From Nitrospirota bacterium (GTDB lineage: Bacteria; Nitrospirota; Thermodesulfovibrionia; Thermodesulfovibrionales; UBA6898), in the NCBI GenBank assembly GCA_004321925.1, contig SCQH01000078.1:1-64000 (forward strand): a stretch of 64,000 nucleotides of DNA, given 5' to 3'. This document shows, one piece after another, positions 45,334 to 54,507 of this stretch. Both the position numbers and the translations under genes were made by a program. The notes below the pieces were generated by a model that searched no databases, was not told the DNA's origin, and saw only the letters and a program-made list of their open reading frames with translations. The number at the start of each line of letters is the position of its first letter. Position 1 is the first letter of the stretch.

Positions 45334-46277
45334 TGGAGGCCCTTCCTGAGCTGTTCAAGGTTCTTTTCCATCAGGAAAAGAAAGGTGACACCCTGGTCGA
45401 AATCGTCCCTCGATATATTATGGATTCCGTGGAGCAGCAAAAGTTCTGCCCCGGTCTCGCGGCCGATCATTTCGGCAACGCGGGGTGTCATCAATTCTTC
45501 GAAATAGATATGTTTCAGACCGTTCTTCTTAAGGGCGGCCGTCACTCTGATAAGGCTGCCGGGTGCAGGCTCGGCATTAGGCGCAAGTCCGTAAGCAGAG
45601 ACATAGCCGAGGCCGTATCTCCGGGCAAGATATCCGAAGGTGCCATGTCCGCCGGTCACCATGACCCGTTTGCTGCAGCCGGCGAGTCCTTCCCGGTAGC
45701 TCCTGTCAAGAAGCCTCAGCTTCGCGATATAGTCAGAGGCGTTCTTTTGGTAGGCCTCTTTCCCGGCAGGGTCCTTAAGGATATATCCGTCCCTGATCTT
45801 TTCGATCATACTGACCGCATTATCGGGGTCAAGCCATATATGCGGGTCCAATCCATGCCGTCCGTGCCCCTTTATTTCCGTATCATGGCCCTCTTCAGAC
45901 CCCTCCTGCAGCGTCACCGCTTCGCCGCTATTGATGACCAGGAGGTCCTTTGAGCTGATGCCTTTTTGAATGTCGGCGACCCATGGCTCCATGGCCTTGT
46001 TCGTATAAAAGAAGATGTCAGCGCGGTTGAGCCTCAGGAGGTCCCCCGGCCTCAGTTCGAAGCTGTGCGTCTCCATGCCCGGCGGGAGCAGCAAGTTCAC
46101 GTCAGCGCGGGGCCCCGCAACCTGCCTCGCGAAGTCATAGACAGGGAAGAGACTGGTGACGACCACCAGCCTCTTTTTTTCCGCGCCGGCAGGCTGTTCA
46201 GGCTGTTTCCGGCAGGAGGCCGTTGACAGGACCAGGCAAAAACAGCAGACGCTTATCAGGAGTTTTATCTCGTTCAT
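45318..46277 (-). CDS. znuA: Metal-binding lipoprotein of the ZnuA/TroA family
   Basis: 319 residues. A signal peptide with lipobox LSTASC (Cys near 22) is followed by LVVVTSLFPVYDFARQVAGP and metal ligands in METHSFELRP, DPHIWLDP and GGHGTFGYLARRYGL. A short His/Glu loop (about 125-145, GHDTEIKGHGRHG) is typical of zinc-specific members. The usual C-terminal Asp ligand is not obvious; LLLHGIHNIS stands there instead. The minus-strand promoter may be the TTGACA at 46318-46313. No clear Zur box was seen. Confidence 0.9.
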   Translation of the reverse strand: MNEIKLLISVCCFCLVLSTASCRKQPEQPAGAEKKRLVVVTSLFPVYDFARQVAGPRADVNLLLPPGMETHSFELRPGDLLRLNRADIFFYTNKAMEPWVADIQKGISSKDLLVINSGEAVTLQEGSEEGHDTEIKGHGRHGLDPHIWLDPDNAVSMIEKIRDGYILKDPAGKEAYQKNASDYIAKLRLLDRSYREGLAGCSKRVMVTGGHGTFGYLARRYGLGYVSAYGLAPNAEPAPGSLIRVTAALKKNGLKHIYFEELMTPRVAEMIGRETGAELLLLHGIHNISRDDFDQGVTFLFLMEKNLEQLRKGLQCSQN

Positions 46278-46398
46278 GGCGTACAGTTACTTATCCATAA
46301 AAAAATTATGACTGTCAAGCATCATAAGGACCATTCCGTATATAATACAGCATGTGCTGTCCTCATGACGGCAGCACGCTCAATCCAGGAGGTTCCGC

Positions 46399-46806
46399 AT
46401 GCCGGAGACAATGAGACCGAATATCAGCACGCTGATCGTCTGTGACGATATCAGGCAGGAAATGGGCGGCAAGATCAGCCTTATGGGCCTGTTCGAAAGC
46501 ATATACGCAACGCAGTTCCCCGCCTTTCACCCGCGGCTCGCCGTCTTTACGGAGTGGGTCGAGGGACAGGGCGAATTCGAGCTTAAGATGCAGATCTCAT
46601 CCCCCGACAAAAAGACCGTGCTCAGGGAGACGCGTTCGAAGATCAGCATGCCGAACCCCGGCATGCGCCATCGGGACATCTCTGTACACCTGAACCTGGA
46701 GTTCAGGGCTCCCGGCACATACTGGATCGAACATTACCTCGACGGGGAGATGATCAATTCTATCCCGCTTGAGATCGTCCATGTCAGGGAGCAGGACATT
46801 CATTGA
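46399..46806 (+). CDS. DUF6941-like protein of unknown function
   Basis: 135 residues: MRPNISTLIVCDDIRQEMGGKISLMGLFESIYATQFP at the start, then beta-strand-rich sequence ending SIPLEIVHV. The opening motif (CDDIR...GGKISLMGLF) recurs in a small family of beta-sandwich-like proteins of unknown role. AGGAGG ribosome site; a TATAAT at 46341-46346 upstream has no good -35. It is coupled to the next gene, whose TTG overlaps its stop. Confidence 0.7.
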   Translation: MPETMRPNISTLIVCDDIRQEMGGKISLMGLFESIYATQFPAFHPRLAVFTEWVEGQGEFELKMQISSPDKKTVLRETRSKISMPNPGMRHRDISVHLNLEFRAPGTYWIEHYLDGEMINSIPLEIVHVREQDIH

Positions 46807-47999
46807 GATACGTCATTATCGGTAACGGGGTAGCCGGGACGACCGCGGCCGCGGCAATCAGGAAAGCAGACCAGGACGGGAGCATCACCATGATCTCCCG
46901 TGAGGAGCAGCCTTTCTACACCCGCATCAGACTCCCGGAGGTCCTTTCAGGAGGCCTCGAAAGCGACGCACTCATCCTGCATAAAGAGGCCTGGTACCAG
47001 CAGCAGAATATCGGGCTGTTGCTGGCCACCGCTGTAGAGGAGATACGGCCGGACCGGCATGAGATCACGACCTCGTCTCAGAGTATACTTACCTATGACC
47101 GGCTGCTGCTGGCCACCGGAGCGCGTCCGTTCCTCCCCCCTGTCCCGGGCATAGGCAAAACAGGCGTGATGAGCCTCAGGACGCTCGGCAATGCGGTCTC
47201 CCTGAAGGCATTTCTTGACGGCCCGGGAAAGCAGGTCGTCCTTATCGGGGGAGGCGTCCTGGGGCTGGAGGCAGGCCATCACCTGATAAAGGCCGGACAT
47301 GCCGTCACCGTCGTCGAATCCCTTCCGAGACTGCTGCCCCGCCAGATGGATGATGAGGGGGCAGCCCTTCTGAGAAAACAGCTGGAGTCCCTGGGCTTCT
47401 CTTTTGTTATCGGCCTTCAGACCCGGGAGATCACCGGCGAAGAACGGGCCGAGGCCGTTGTCCTGGAGAACGGGCAGGAACTGAGGTCAGACCTGGTCCT
47501 GGTCTCTGCAGGGGTCATACCGGATATCGTCCTGGCCCAGAAGGCCGGGGCCGCGACCGGCAGGGGGATCATGGTCAATGACCGCATGGAGACAAGTCTT
47601 CCCGACATCTATGCTGCCGGGGATGCCACTGAACACCTGAGATCCTGCTATGGCCTCTGGCCGGTTGCAGAGAGACAGGGGCTGGTGGCAGGGAGGAACA
47701 TGGCGGGCGGAGATGAGCTCTTTATGCCGGCGACGCCGTCTAGTGTCCTGAAGGTGGCAGGCCTCGAGCTTTTTTCTGCCGGGGATATCGATCCCGACGA
47801 CAAAAGGGAGTCGGCTGTCTTTACTGATCCCGAGAACTATATCTACAAAAAGCTGGTCTTTGACGGCAGCATGCTCTGCGGCGCGATCCTTTACGGCGAC
47901 CTGCATGACCGGCAGAAACTCCTCCGGGCCATCGAAGACAGGACAGACCTCGGCAGCATAAAGGACGACCTCGTGCGCGGGGACCTGACAGGGCTTTAA
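46803..47999 (+). CDS. FAD-dependent NAD(P)H oxidoreductase (NirB N-domain / rubredoxin reductase-like)
   Basis: 398 residues. An N-terminal FAD-binding fold (YVIIGNGVAGTTAAAAIRKAD), an NAD(P)H-binding fold (VVLIGGGVLGLEAGHHLIKAGHAVTVVE) and YAAGDATEH near residue 270. This layout is shared by NADH:rubredoxin reductases, NorW/NROR and the N-terminal domain of NADH nitrite reductase NirB. The electron acceptor is unknown. The start is TTG overlapping the upstream stop (TTGA). Confidence 0.85.
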   Translation: MRYVIIGNGVAGTTAAAAIRKADQDGSITMISREEQPFYTRIRLPEVLSGGLESDALILHKEAWYQQQNIGLLLATAVEEIRPDRHEITTSSQSILTYDRLLLATGARPFLPPVPGIGKTGVMSLRTLGNAVSLKAFLDGPGKQVVLIGGGVLGLEAGHHLIKAGHAVTVVESLPRLLPRQMDDEGAALLRKQLESLGFSFVIGLQTREITGEERAEAVVLENGQELRSDLVLVSAGVIPDIVLAQKAGAATGRGIMVNDRMETSLPDIYAAGDATEHLRSCYGLWPVAERQGLVAGRNMAGGDELFMPATPSSVLKVAGLELFSAGDIDPDDKRESAVFTDPENYIYKKLVFDGSMLCGAILYGDLHDRQKLLRAIEDRTDLGSIKDDLVRGDLTGL

Positions 48000-48016
48000 G
48001 ATCTGGCGGAAAGAAA

Positions 48017-48106
48017 TGGCGGAGAGGGTGAGATTCGAACTCACGGTGGAGTTACCCCCACAACGGTTTTCGAGACCGTCCCATTCAACCGCTCTGGCAC
48101 CTCTCC
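48017..48106 (-). tRNA. tRNA-Ser (anticodon CGA, decodes UCG)
   Basis: The minus-strand acceptor arm GGAGAGG (48106-48100) pairs with CCTCTCC (48027-48021). The discriminator G and CCA are encoded at 48020-48017. The anticodon loop CTCGAAA gives CGA, a long variable arm (class II) is present, and the T loop GTTCGAATC is intact. 90 nt including CCA. Confidence 0.95.
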
Positions 48107-48198
48107 GCAGGTTTCAATTATAAATGAACCGGCCTGACGATGACAACCCGGGAGCCCGATACCTGCAGTACGGTCATCGTTTCATGCGGCTTTTCCTG

Positions 48199-48227
48199 TT
48201 GCATAAAAAAAAGATGATGGCTATAAT
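48199..48227 (+). promoter_or_regulatory. Sigma70-type promoter for the zinc-ribbon receiver gene
   Basis: TTGCAT (48199-48204), 17-bp spacer, TATAAT (48222-48227). It predicts a start near 48234, about 48 bp before the ATG at 48282. Confidence 0.55.
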
Positions 48228-48281
48228 TGAGCTTATTCGAACATTATCAGCACCGGGGAAAGAGGGTCAAGAGAAGGTCAT

Positions 48282-48875
48282 ATGGACGATACGAAATACT
48301 GTCTCTGCTGCGGCGATCAGGTCCCCTGCAGTGTCGTTATCCGGCATGAACGCAGAGAGATAACCTGCGCCTACTGCGGTTTCACCCTTGACATCCAGAG
48401 TCTTGACGAACCGCATGCCCTGCCGCAGCCGATGTCCAAAGAAGGATATGCGCTGGTTGCCGATGATTCCCGTTATACCCGCAAGATCATCGAGGACCTC
48501 CTCAAGGAGAAACAGTACTCCTCACACGTCCTGTCCTTCGAAAACGGCCTGGAACTCATCTCGGCTTACTCCAGGCTCCTTACCGAGAAAAGAAATGTCG
48601 ATGTCGCGATCATCGACCTGAACATGCCGGTGATGGACGGCCTGACAGCGGCCAGAACGATACGGGCGCTTGAGGCCCAGAACAAGGTGCGCACCTCGCC
48701 GATAGTCTTCTTTTCCGCCGAGCAATGCGGTCAGGACCTGAAGCAGCAGATGGAAACCCTTGAGCCTGCAAATTATGTGAACAAGGGGTCTGACCCGGAC
48801 CCTGACAAACTGGCCCAGCGCGTAGAGTTCCTGCTCGCCTATCTGGCGGAGAAATACAAGGAAGCTCCCGTTTAG
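48282..48875 (+). CDS. Receiver-domain protein with N-terminal zinc-ribbon
   Basis: 197 residues. Four cysteines in two pairs (CLCC near 8 and CAYC near 30) form a likely small zinc ribbon. A receiver domain follows (about 57-185) with LVADDSRYTRK, acceptor Asp in VAIIDLNMPVMDG and VFFSAEQ. It carries no DNA-binding or enzymatic output. It stands alone between a tRNA gene and lysS, with its own promoter, and its kinase is not evident. Confidence 0.85.
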   Translation: MDDTKYCLCCGDQVPCSVVIRHERREITCAYCGFTLDIQSLDEPHALPQPMSKEGYALVADDSRYTRKIIEDLLKEKQYSSHVLSFENGLELISAYSRLLTEKRNVDVAIIDLNMPVMDGLTAARTIRALEAQNKVRTSPIVFFSAEQCGQDLKQQMETLEPANYVNKGSDPDPDKLAQRVEFLLAYLAEKYKEAPV

Positions 48876-48997
48876 ACACCCCCGTACCAAGGGATGCCGT
48901 CCATGTCAACCTGCCCTGTTATTGCATGCGATCGCCTTGACTTGCCTTTAAAAATCGGTAATTATAATCGGTACATCCAATATTGACCGAGGTGATT

Positions 48998-50491
48998 GTG
49001 GAAGATCTGAACGAACTCGTACGGCAGCGCATAAAAAAACTTGATGAGCTCAGAGAGCTCGGTATCGAGCCCTTTGGCAGGCCCTTTCAGGCGGACAACC
49101 ATGCCGCCGAGCTTTTCGCCGCCCACGGCAGCAGGACCAAGGAAGAACTCGAGGCAGGCCCGGTGGAATGTTCTGTCGCAGGCAGGCTGGTAGCATACCG
49201 CGACTTCGGCAAGGCGGCCTTCGCCCATATCCAGGACAATAGCGGCAAGATCCAGATATACCTGAAACGGGACATCCTCGGTGACCGCCACAAGCTTCTG
49301 AAAAAACTCGATATCGGAGACATCGTCGGTGTTCAGGGCAGGCTTTTCCGCACAAAGACGGATGAACTGACGATCGAGGTGACGGCCTTTGAGCTGATGA
49401 CAAAGGCCATCCGGCCGCTGCCCGAAAAATGGCACGGCCTCAAGGATGTCGAGACCCGTTACCGCCAGCGCTACGTGGACCTGATCGTGAATCCCGAGGT
49501 GCGTGAGAATTTTGCAAAAAGATCAAAGATCATCAAAGCGGTCAGGGACTTCCTCGAAGCCAAGGGCTTCATCGAGGTCGAGACCCCGATGCTGCACCAG
49601 ATACCCGGCGGCGCAACCGCCCGGCCCTTTACGACGCACCATAATGCCCTTGACATGGACCTTTACCTGAGGATCGCCCCGGAGCTGTACCTTAAGAGGC
49701 TCCTTGTCGGCGGCTATGAGCGGGTCTATGAGCTGAACAAGAACTTCAGGAACGAGGGCATATCGACCCGGCATAACCCGGAGTTCTCGATGCTGGAGTT
49801 CTATATCGCCTACCGGGACTACCACTTTCTGATGGCCTTTACCGAAGAGCTCTTCAGCCATGTCGCCCTGAAGGCGATCGGCTCGCTGAAGATACCGTAC
49901 GGGGACGTTGAGGTCGATCTGACCCCGCCCTGGCCGAGGGTCCCGATGCTTGAGGCCCTCGAAAAGAGCGGTGTCCCTGCCGAGATATTCAGCGATCCTG
50001 AAAAGGCGAAGACCTGGGGCAGGTCCCAGAAGATCGATATCCCCGAGGGCTCCTCAATGGGGAAGATCCTGGATGAGATCTTCAAGGAGAAGGTCGAGCC
50101 CGGCCTTATCCAGCCTACCTTCATCATCGACCATCCGGTTGAGCTCTCACCGCTGGCCAAGAGAAAGGCGGACAACCCCGGTCTTGTCGAACGCTTCGAG
50201 CTCTTCATCTGCTCGCGGGAGATCGCCAATGCCTTTTCGGAGCTGAACGACCCCTTTGACCAGAAGGGCCGGTTCCTCGAGCAGGTCATAGCAAAGCAGG
50301 CCGGCGATGATGAGGCCCACTGGATGGATGAGGACTTTATCCGCGCACTGGAGTACGGCATGCCGCCGGCTGCCGGCGAAGGCATCGGCATCGACAGGCT
50401 GGTGATGCTGCTGACGAATTCAGCCTCGATCAGGGACGTCATACTCTTCCCTCAGCTGAAGCCCGAGCACCAATCCGAAGAAGCAGTATGA
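48998..50491 (+). CDS. lysS: Lysyl-tRNA synthetase, class II
   Basis: 497 residues from GTG 48998, which has GAGGTGA just upstream; the frame opens at TTG 48983. An OB-fold domain (VECSVAGRLVAYRDFGKAAFAHIQDNSGKIQIYL) and class II core with EVETPMLHQIPGGATARPF, NKNFRNEGISTRHNPEFSMLEFY (motif 2) and GEGIGIDRLVMLL (motif 3). It charges tRNA-Lys. The 3' end overlaps lolC/E by ATGA. Confidence 0.97.
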   Translation: MEDLNELVRQRIKKLDELRELGIEPFGRPFQADNHAAELFAAHGSRTKEELEAGPVECSVAGRLVAYRDFGKAAFAHIQDNSGKIQIYLKRDILGDRHKLLKKLDIGDIVGVQGRLFRTKTDELTIEVTAFELMTKAIRPLPEKWHGLKDVETRYRQRYVDLIVNPEVRENFAKRSKIIKAVRDFLEAKGFIEVETPMLHQIPGGATARPFTTHHNALDMDLYLRIAPELYLKRLLVGGYERVYELNKNFRNEGISTRHNPEFSMLEFYIAYRDYHFLMAFTEELFSHVALKAIGSLKIPYGDVEVDLTPPWPRVPMLEALEKSGVPAEIFSDPEKAKTWGRSQKIDIPEGSSMGKILDEIFKEKVEPGLIQPTFIIDHPVELSPLAKRKADNPGLVERFELFICSREIANAFSELNDPFDQKGRFLEQVIAKQAGDDEAHWMDEDFIRALEYGMPPAAGEGIGIDRLVMLLTNSASIRDVILFPQLKPEHQSEEAV

Positions 50492-51717
50492 GACTGCCGT
50501 ACCAGGTCTTCATAGCCCTTCGCTATCTGAGATCAAAAAAGAAGAACCGCGGGGTATCGGTCAATACCGCCATCTCTATCGGCGGGGTCAGCGTCGGTGT
50601 CATGGCCCTCCTGGTCGTGCTTTCGGTCATGTCCGGGTTCCAGCAGGACCTCCAAAAGAAGATCCTCGGCGCAAGCGCGCATATCGTGATCGTCGGCAAC
50701 AGGGGGATCCTGTCCAACCACGAAGAGATCACCGCCCAATTGAAGGACGAAAAGGAGATCGCCTCCTTTGCCCCTTTTGTCCTGGGACAGGTCATGGTCA
50801 CCTCGGGAAGCAGGGTGCATGGCGTCTACATCCGTGGGATTGAACCCGGGATCGAGGCCAGGACGACCGAGATACTCTCCCATATAAAGGACGGTGATGT
50901 CGGAAGGCTCTCGGAGAAGGGCGATATGCCGGGGCTCGTGCTCGGCAAGGAACTTGCCGGCAACCTCGGCCTGCTGATCGGGGACACGGTCTCGATCGTC
51001 TCCCCGATAGGAGAGGTCGGACCGATGGGCATGCTGCCGAAGGTAAAAAAATTCAGGGTGGACGCGATATTCGAGATAGGCATGTTCGAGTATGATTCGA
51101 ACCTTGTCCTGACCGACATACAGACCGCCCGGGAATTCTTCGGCATGGACAATGCCATCACCGGCATCGAACTGAAGCTGCAGGATATCTACCGGGCCGG
51201 GCCGTTGAGGAAGCACCTGCAGGAAAAGCTCGGCCCCAGGGTCTATGTCAAGGACTGGATGCAGATGAACAAGAACCTCTTTTCGGCCCTGAAGCTCGAA
51301 AAATTTGCGATGTTCATCATCCTCGTCCTGATCGTCCTGGTCGCCTCGTTCAATATCATCAGCAACCTGATCATGAACGTGATCGAAAAGAGCAGGGAGA
51401 TCGCGATACTCAAGGCCATCGGAGCGACGAACAGCGGCATCATGGCCATCTTCATGCTCCAGGGCCTCTTCATCGGCCTGATAGGGACTGTCCTGGGCCT
51501 GACCGGCGGCTGGCTCCTGAGCTATACCCTGAACAAATATCAGTTCATCAAACTGCCGGCGGATGTCTACTACCTGAGCCACCTGCCGGTCCAGATGCAG
51601 ACGTCGGACTTCATCGCGGTCTGCACCTCCGCTATCATCATCAGTTTTCTGGCAACGATCTATCCTGCCTGGCAGGCCGCAAAAATGAACCCGGTGGAGC
51701 CGCTGCGCTATGAGTGA
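50488..51717 (+). CDS. lolC: Lipoprotein-releasing ABC transporter permease, LolC/LolE type
   Basis: 409 residues. N-terminal helix (about 25-46, with ISIGGVSVGVMALLVVLSVMSGFQQDLQ), a periplasmic domain (about 50-270) and three C-terminal helices (about 272-295, 318-345, 372-395), the FtsX/MacB fold. Only one permease gene is present, so it may act as a homodimer (LolF-like) with LolD to move lipoproteins from the inner membrane to LolA. It implies an outer membrane. Confidence 0.92.
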   Translation: MRLPYQVFIALRYLRSKKKNRGVSVNTAISIGGVSVGVMALLVVLSVMSGFQQDLQKKILGASAHIVIVGNRGILSNHEEITAQLKDEKEIASFAPFVLGQVMVTSGSRVHGVYIRGIEPGIEARTTEILSHIKDGDVGRLSEKGDMPGLVLGKELAGNLGLLIGDTVSIVSPIGEVGPMGMLPKVKKFRVDAIFEIGMFEYDSNLVLTDIQTAREFFGMDNAITGIELKLQDIYRAGPLRKHLQEKLGPRVYVKDWMQMNKNLFSALKLEKFAMFIILVLIVLVASFNIISNLIMNVIEKSREIAILKAIGATNSGIMAIFMLQGLFIGLIGTVLGLTGGWLLSYTLNKYQFIKLPADVYYLSHLPVQMQTSDFIAVCTSAIIISFLATIYPAWQAAKMNPVEPLRYE

Positions 51718-52393
51718 CCTTCTGAGCGCGGTCGGCGTGACAAAGCAGTTCAAGACGGCAGCCGGCGAACTGCAGGTCCTCAGGGAGATCAACCTGACGG
51801 TCCGGACGGCAGAGATGGTCGGGATCATCGGCGCCTCAGGGGCAGGCAAGAGCACCCTCCTGCATATCCTCGGTGCCCTCGACAGGCCGACCTCAGGCAG
51901 GATCATCTTTAACGACCGGGACCTTGCCGGGCTGGACGATCAGGCCCTGGCCGGCATCAGGAATACCGAGATCGGCTTCGTCTTTCAGTTCCACCACCTG
52001 CTGCCTGAGTTCACGGCGCTCGAAAATGTGGTCTTCCCCGGACTGATAGGCGGAAGAAGGTTTGACGACGTGCAGAAGGAGGCTGAAAAACTGCTCGGAG
52101 AGCTCGGCCTTGCCAAACGTCTCAGCCACCGTCCGGGAGAGCTCTCAGGCGGAGAGCAGCAGAGGGTCGCGGTTGCACGGGCGCTTATCCAGAACCCCAG
52201 GATCGTGCTGGCTGACGAACCGACCGGCAACCTCGACACCGCGACCGGGAATGACCTTTTCGAGCTCTTCATTGACCAGAACAAAAAAAGAGGGGTCACC
52301 TTTGTGATCGTCACCCACAACACGGCGCTTTCGGGCCGCTGCCACCGGGTGCTTGAGATGGCAGACGGCATAATACTGTCAGGATCAGGTTAA
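51710..52393 (+). CDS. lolD: Lipoprotein-releasing ABC transporter ATPase LolD
   Basis: 227 residues with Walker A (GASGAGKST), Q-loop (FQFHHLLPEFTALENV), signature LSGGEQQR and Walker B (IVLADEPTGNLD), of the LolD/MacB type. It overlaps the permease gene by 8 bp. The 3' end overlaps the convergent coaD gene by 9 bp, so the two transcripts are antisense at their ends. Confidence 0.95.
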   Translation: MSDLLSAVGVTKQFKTAAGELQVLREINLTVRTAEMVGIIGASGAGKSTLLHILGALDRPTSGRIIFNDRDLAGLDDQALAGIRNTEIGFVFQFHHLLPEFTALENVVFPGLIGGRRFDDVQKEAEKLLGELGLAKRLSHRPGELSGGEQQRVAVARALIQNPRIVLADEPTGNLDTATGNDLFELFIDQNKKRGVTFVIVTHNTALSGRCHRVLEMADGIILSGSG

Positions 52394-52870
52394 GCGGAAC
52401 CTCTTTCTGAGTTCCTGCTCGACCACCTTCGGGACGAGCTGACCGACAGGCCCTCCCAGCGAGGCGATCTCTTTGACGATGGTCGCGGTCAGGAAGGAAT
52501 ACTCCTCATTCGGCATCATGAAGACGGTCTCAACAGCAGGGTTCAGCCGCCGGTTCATGAGCGCCAGCTGGAGCTCATACTCAAAATCCGAGACCGCCCT
52601 GAGTCCCCTCACGATCGCAACGCCCTTTTTCTTCTTCACATACTCCACGAGCAGGCCGTCGAAGACCTCTATCCTGACCCGCTTTACCTTCTTCAGGGAC
52701 CTCTCGATCATCGAAAAACGCTCTTCCAGGCTGAACAGGGGCTGTTTTTTGAGACTCGGCGCAATGGCCACGATCACGTCATCGAACATGTTGAGACTCC
52801 GGACGACAAGATTAAGATGGCCGTTGGTGAACGGGTCAAAGGTCCCCGGATAGATAGCAGTCTTCTTCAT
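52385..52870 (-). CDS. coaD: Phosphopantetheine adenylyltransferase
   Basis: 161 residues with the nucleotidyltransferase motif YPGTFDPFTNGHLNLVVR, VRGLRAVSDFEYELQLALMNRRL and EYSFLTATIVKEIASLGG. It catalyses the fourth step of coenzyme A synthesis. The ATG overlaps the rsmD stop; this rsmD-coaD pairing is common. Confidence 0.97.
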   Translation of the reverse strand: MKKTAIYPGTFDPFTNGHLNLVVRSLNMFDDVIVAIAPSLKKQPLFSLEERFSMIERSLKKVKRVRIEVFDGLLVEYVKKKKGVAIVRGLRAVSDFEYELQLALMNRRLNPAVETVFMMPNEEYSFLTATIVKEIASLGGPVGQLVPKVVEQELRKRFRLT

Positions 52871-53442
52871 GACACCCTCCTGAAGAGCGTAAGCATGGTG
52901 TCCCCATACTTGTAGTTCTTGATCAATTGCAGCGTCCGGGAGTCCCCGGCATCAAGCCTTGTTTTCGACGCATGCTCAATGACCAGACAGCCGTTCATTG
53001 AGAGCAGGCCTTTGCTGTCGATGAGGCTGATGACCTCGGGTATCTCTTCCGACGCATAGGGCGGGTCGGCAAAGATCACGTTGCAGGTCATCATGGAACC
53101 GGCGGCATTCTTCAGGAAATCAAGCACCGGTATCCTGCGGACCATGACCCTGTCGGCCAGGCCGAAGGCCCCGGCAGAATCACTGATCGAACTGATACGA
53201 TGGGCCTCTGTTTCGACAAAACAGGAACGGGCGGCTCCCCGGGACAGGGCCTCCATGCCGACCGTCCCGGTGCCGGCATACAGGTCGAGAAAAAAAGCCC
53301 CCGGGATGTCCCTCGCCAGGATATCAAAGAGGGCCTCCCGCACCTTCGAGGAGGTCGGCCGCAGATCGCTGCCGGCCTTGCCCCTGAAGAGTTTTTGTGA
53401 GCCGAGCTTTCTGCCCTTTAATGCACCGCTTGATATCCTCAC
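52867..53442 (-). CDS. rsmD: 16S rRNA m2G966 methyltransferase
   Basis: 191 residues: RISSGALKGRKL and RPTSSKVREALFDIL at the N-terminus, FLDLYAGTGTVGMEALSRGA (SAM site) and VIFADPPYAS (the NPPY-type catalytic motif). It methylates G966 of 16S rRNA. GTG start with AAAGGAGAGG upstream. Confidence 0.94.
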   Translation of the reverse strand: MRISSGALKGRKLGSQKLFRGKAGSDLRPTSSKVREALFDILARDIPGAFFLDLYAGTGTVGMEALSRGAARSCFVETEAHRISSISDSAGAFGLADRVMVRRIPVLDFLKNAAGSMMTCNVIFADPPYASEEIPEVISLIDSKGLLSMNGCLVIEHASKTRLDAGDSRTLQLIKNYKYGDTMLTLFRRVS

Positions 53443-53588
53443 TACCTCTCCTTTAGATCATCTCCACCGGGGTTGAGACCGGCTGCCCGCACAGCCACGG
53501 GACATATGCCTTCCGGGAGAACATAGTGCTATTCTAATGCAATGATCGGTGCGTGTCAAAAGAATTTGCTCAGGGCCTCAGCAGAGCT

Positions 53589-54470
53589 ATGATGGAGCAT
53601 ACCTGGGTCCTGCTTGCCCTGTTGTCGGCCTTTTCCCTGGCAACCAGCGACGCCCTTGCGAAGAGGACCCTCTCGGCAAGCAATGAATATCTGGTGGCTC
53701 TTTTCCGCCTCCTCTTCAGCCTGCCGCTGCTGCTGGTGACGCTCATCTCTATCCCGGTCCCCAGCCTTGACCGTGAGTTCTATATGGCATACGGCCTGGC
53801 CCTGCCGATAGAACTGATCACGGTCGTGCTCTATATCAAGGCGCTCAAGGAGTCCCCGCTGAGCCTCAGCCTTCCCTTCCTGGCCCTGACCCCGGTCTTC
53901 CTCATCTTCTTTTCCTATTTCATCCTTGGAGAAAGGGTCTCTTCTCAGGGGGCCGCAGGCATCGTCATGATAGCGGCCGGCGGGTATCTGCTCACTGCCG
54001 CAGGGCCGGGAAAAGGTATCCTTGAACCCTTCAGGGCGATCGGCCGTGAACGCGGGATCCTGTACATGACCGGGGTTGCCCTGCTGTATGCCCTGACGTC
54101 CTCTCTGGGTAAAAGGGCGATCGAGCATTCCTCGCCTCTCTTCTTCGGGGCTGTCTACTTTGTCGGTCTGAGCATCCTGTTTCTCCCGATCGGCCTGCTT
54201 CGGGGCAGGTCTGACCTGAGGCAGTTCCTTGCGACCGGCCGCTACAAAGAGCAGCTGCTACCGGGAATCTTCTACGGCGTGATGGTCCTGTCACATATGG
54301 CGGCAATGAAACTGACGAAGGTCGCGTATATGGTCTCGGTCAAACGTTCGAGCCTGCTCATGGGGATACTATACGGCTACTTCATGTTCAGGGAGGACAA
54401 TATCCGGGGCCGCTTTCTCGGCGGCCTTCTCATGCTTTCCGGATTCGTCATGGTCGTGACGGCTCAATAG
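53589..54470 (+). CDS. EamA/DMT-family membrane transporter
   Basis: 293 residues from ATG 53589 with about ten helices in two EamA halves (LLALLSAFSLATSDALAKRTL; LYMTGVALLYALTSSLGKRAIEH). The frame opens at GTG 53553, adding 12 mostly polar residues. Neither start has a good ribosome site. Drug/metabolite transporter fold, substrate unknown. Divergent from rsmD. Confidence 0.82.
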   Translation: MMEHTWVLLALLSAFSLATSDALAKRTLSASNEYLVALFRLLFSLPLLLVTLISIPVPSLDREFYMAYGLALPIELITVVLYIKALKESPLSLSLPFLALTPVFLIFFSYFILGERVSSQGAAGIVMIAAGGYLLTAAGPGKGILEPFRAIGRERGILYMTGVALLYALTSSLGKRAIEHSSPLFFGAVYFVGLSILFLPIGLLRGRSDLRQFLATGRYKEQLLPGIFYGVMVLSHMAAMKLTKVAYMVSVKRSSLLMGILYGYFMFREDNIRGRFLGGLLMLSGFVMVVTAQ

Positions 54471-54507
54471 CCGACAGTGCGAAGGGACCGGCAGGAGGGA
54501 GATATGG

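Noticed and set aside
48124-48363. Short plus-strand ORF before the receiver gene
   Set aside because: It overlaps the start of the receiver gene in another frame, spans the predicted promoter and shows no ribosome site.
50533-51906. 457-codon minus-strand ORF across the Lol permease and LolD genes
   Set aside because: Antisense to genes with full family motifs; Asp/Arg/His-rich translation typical of a shadow frame.
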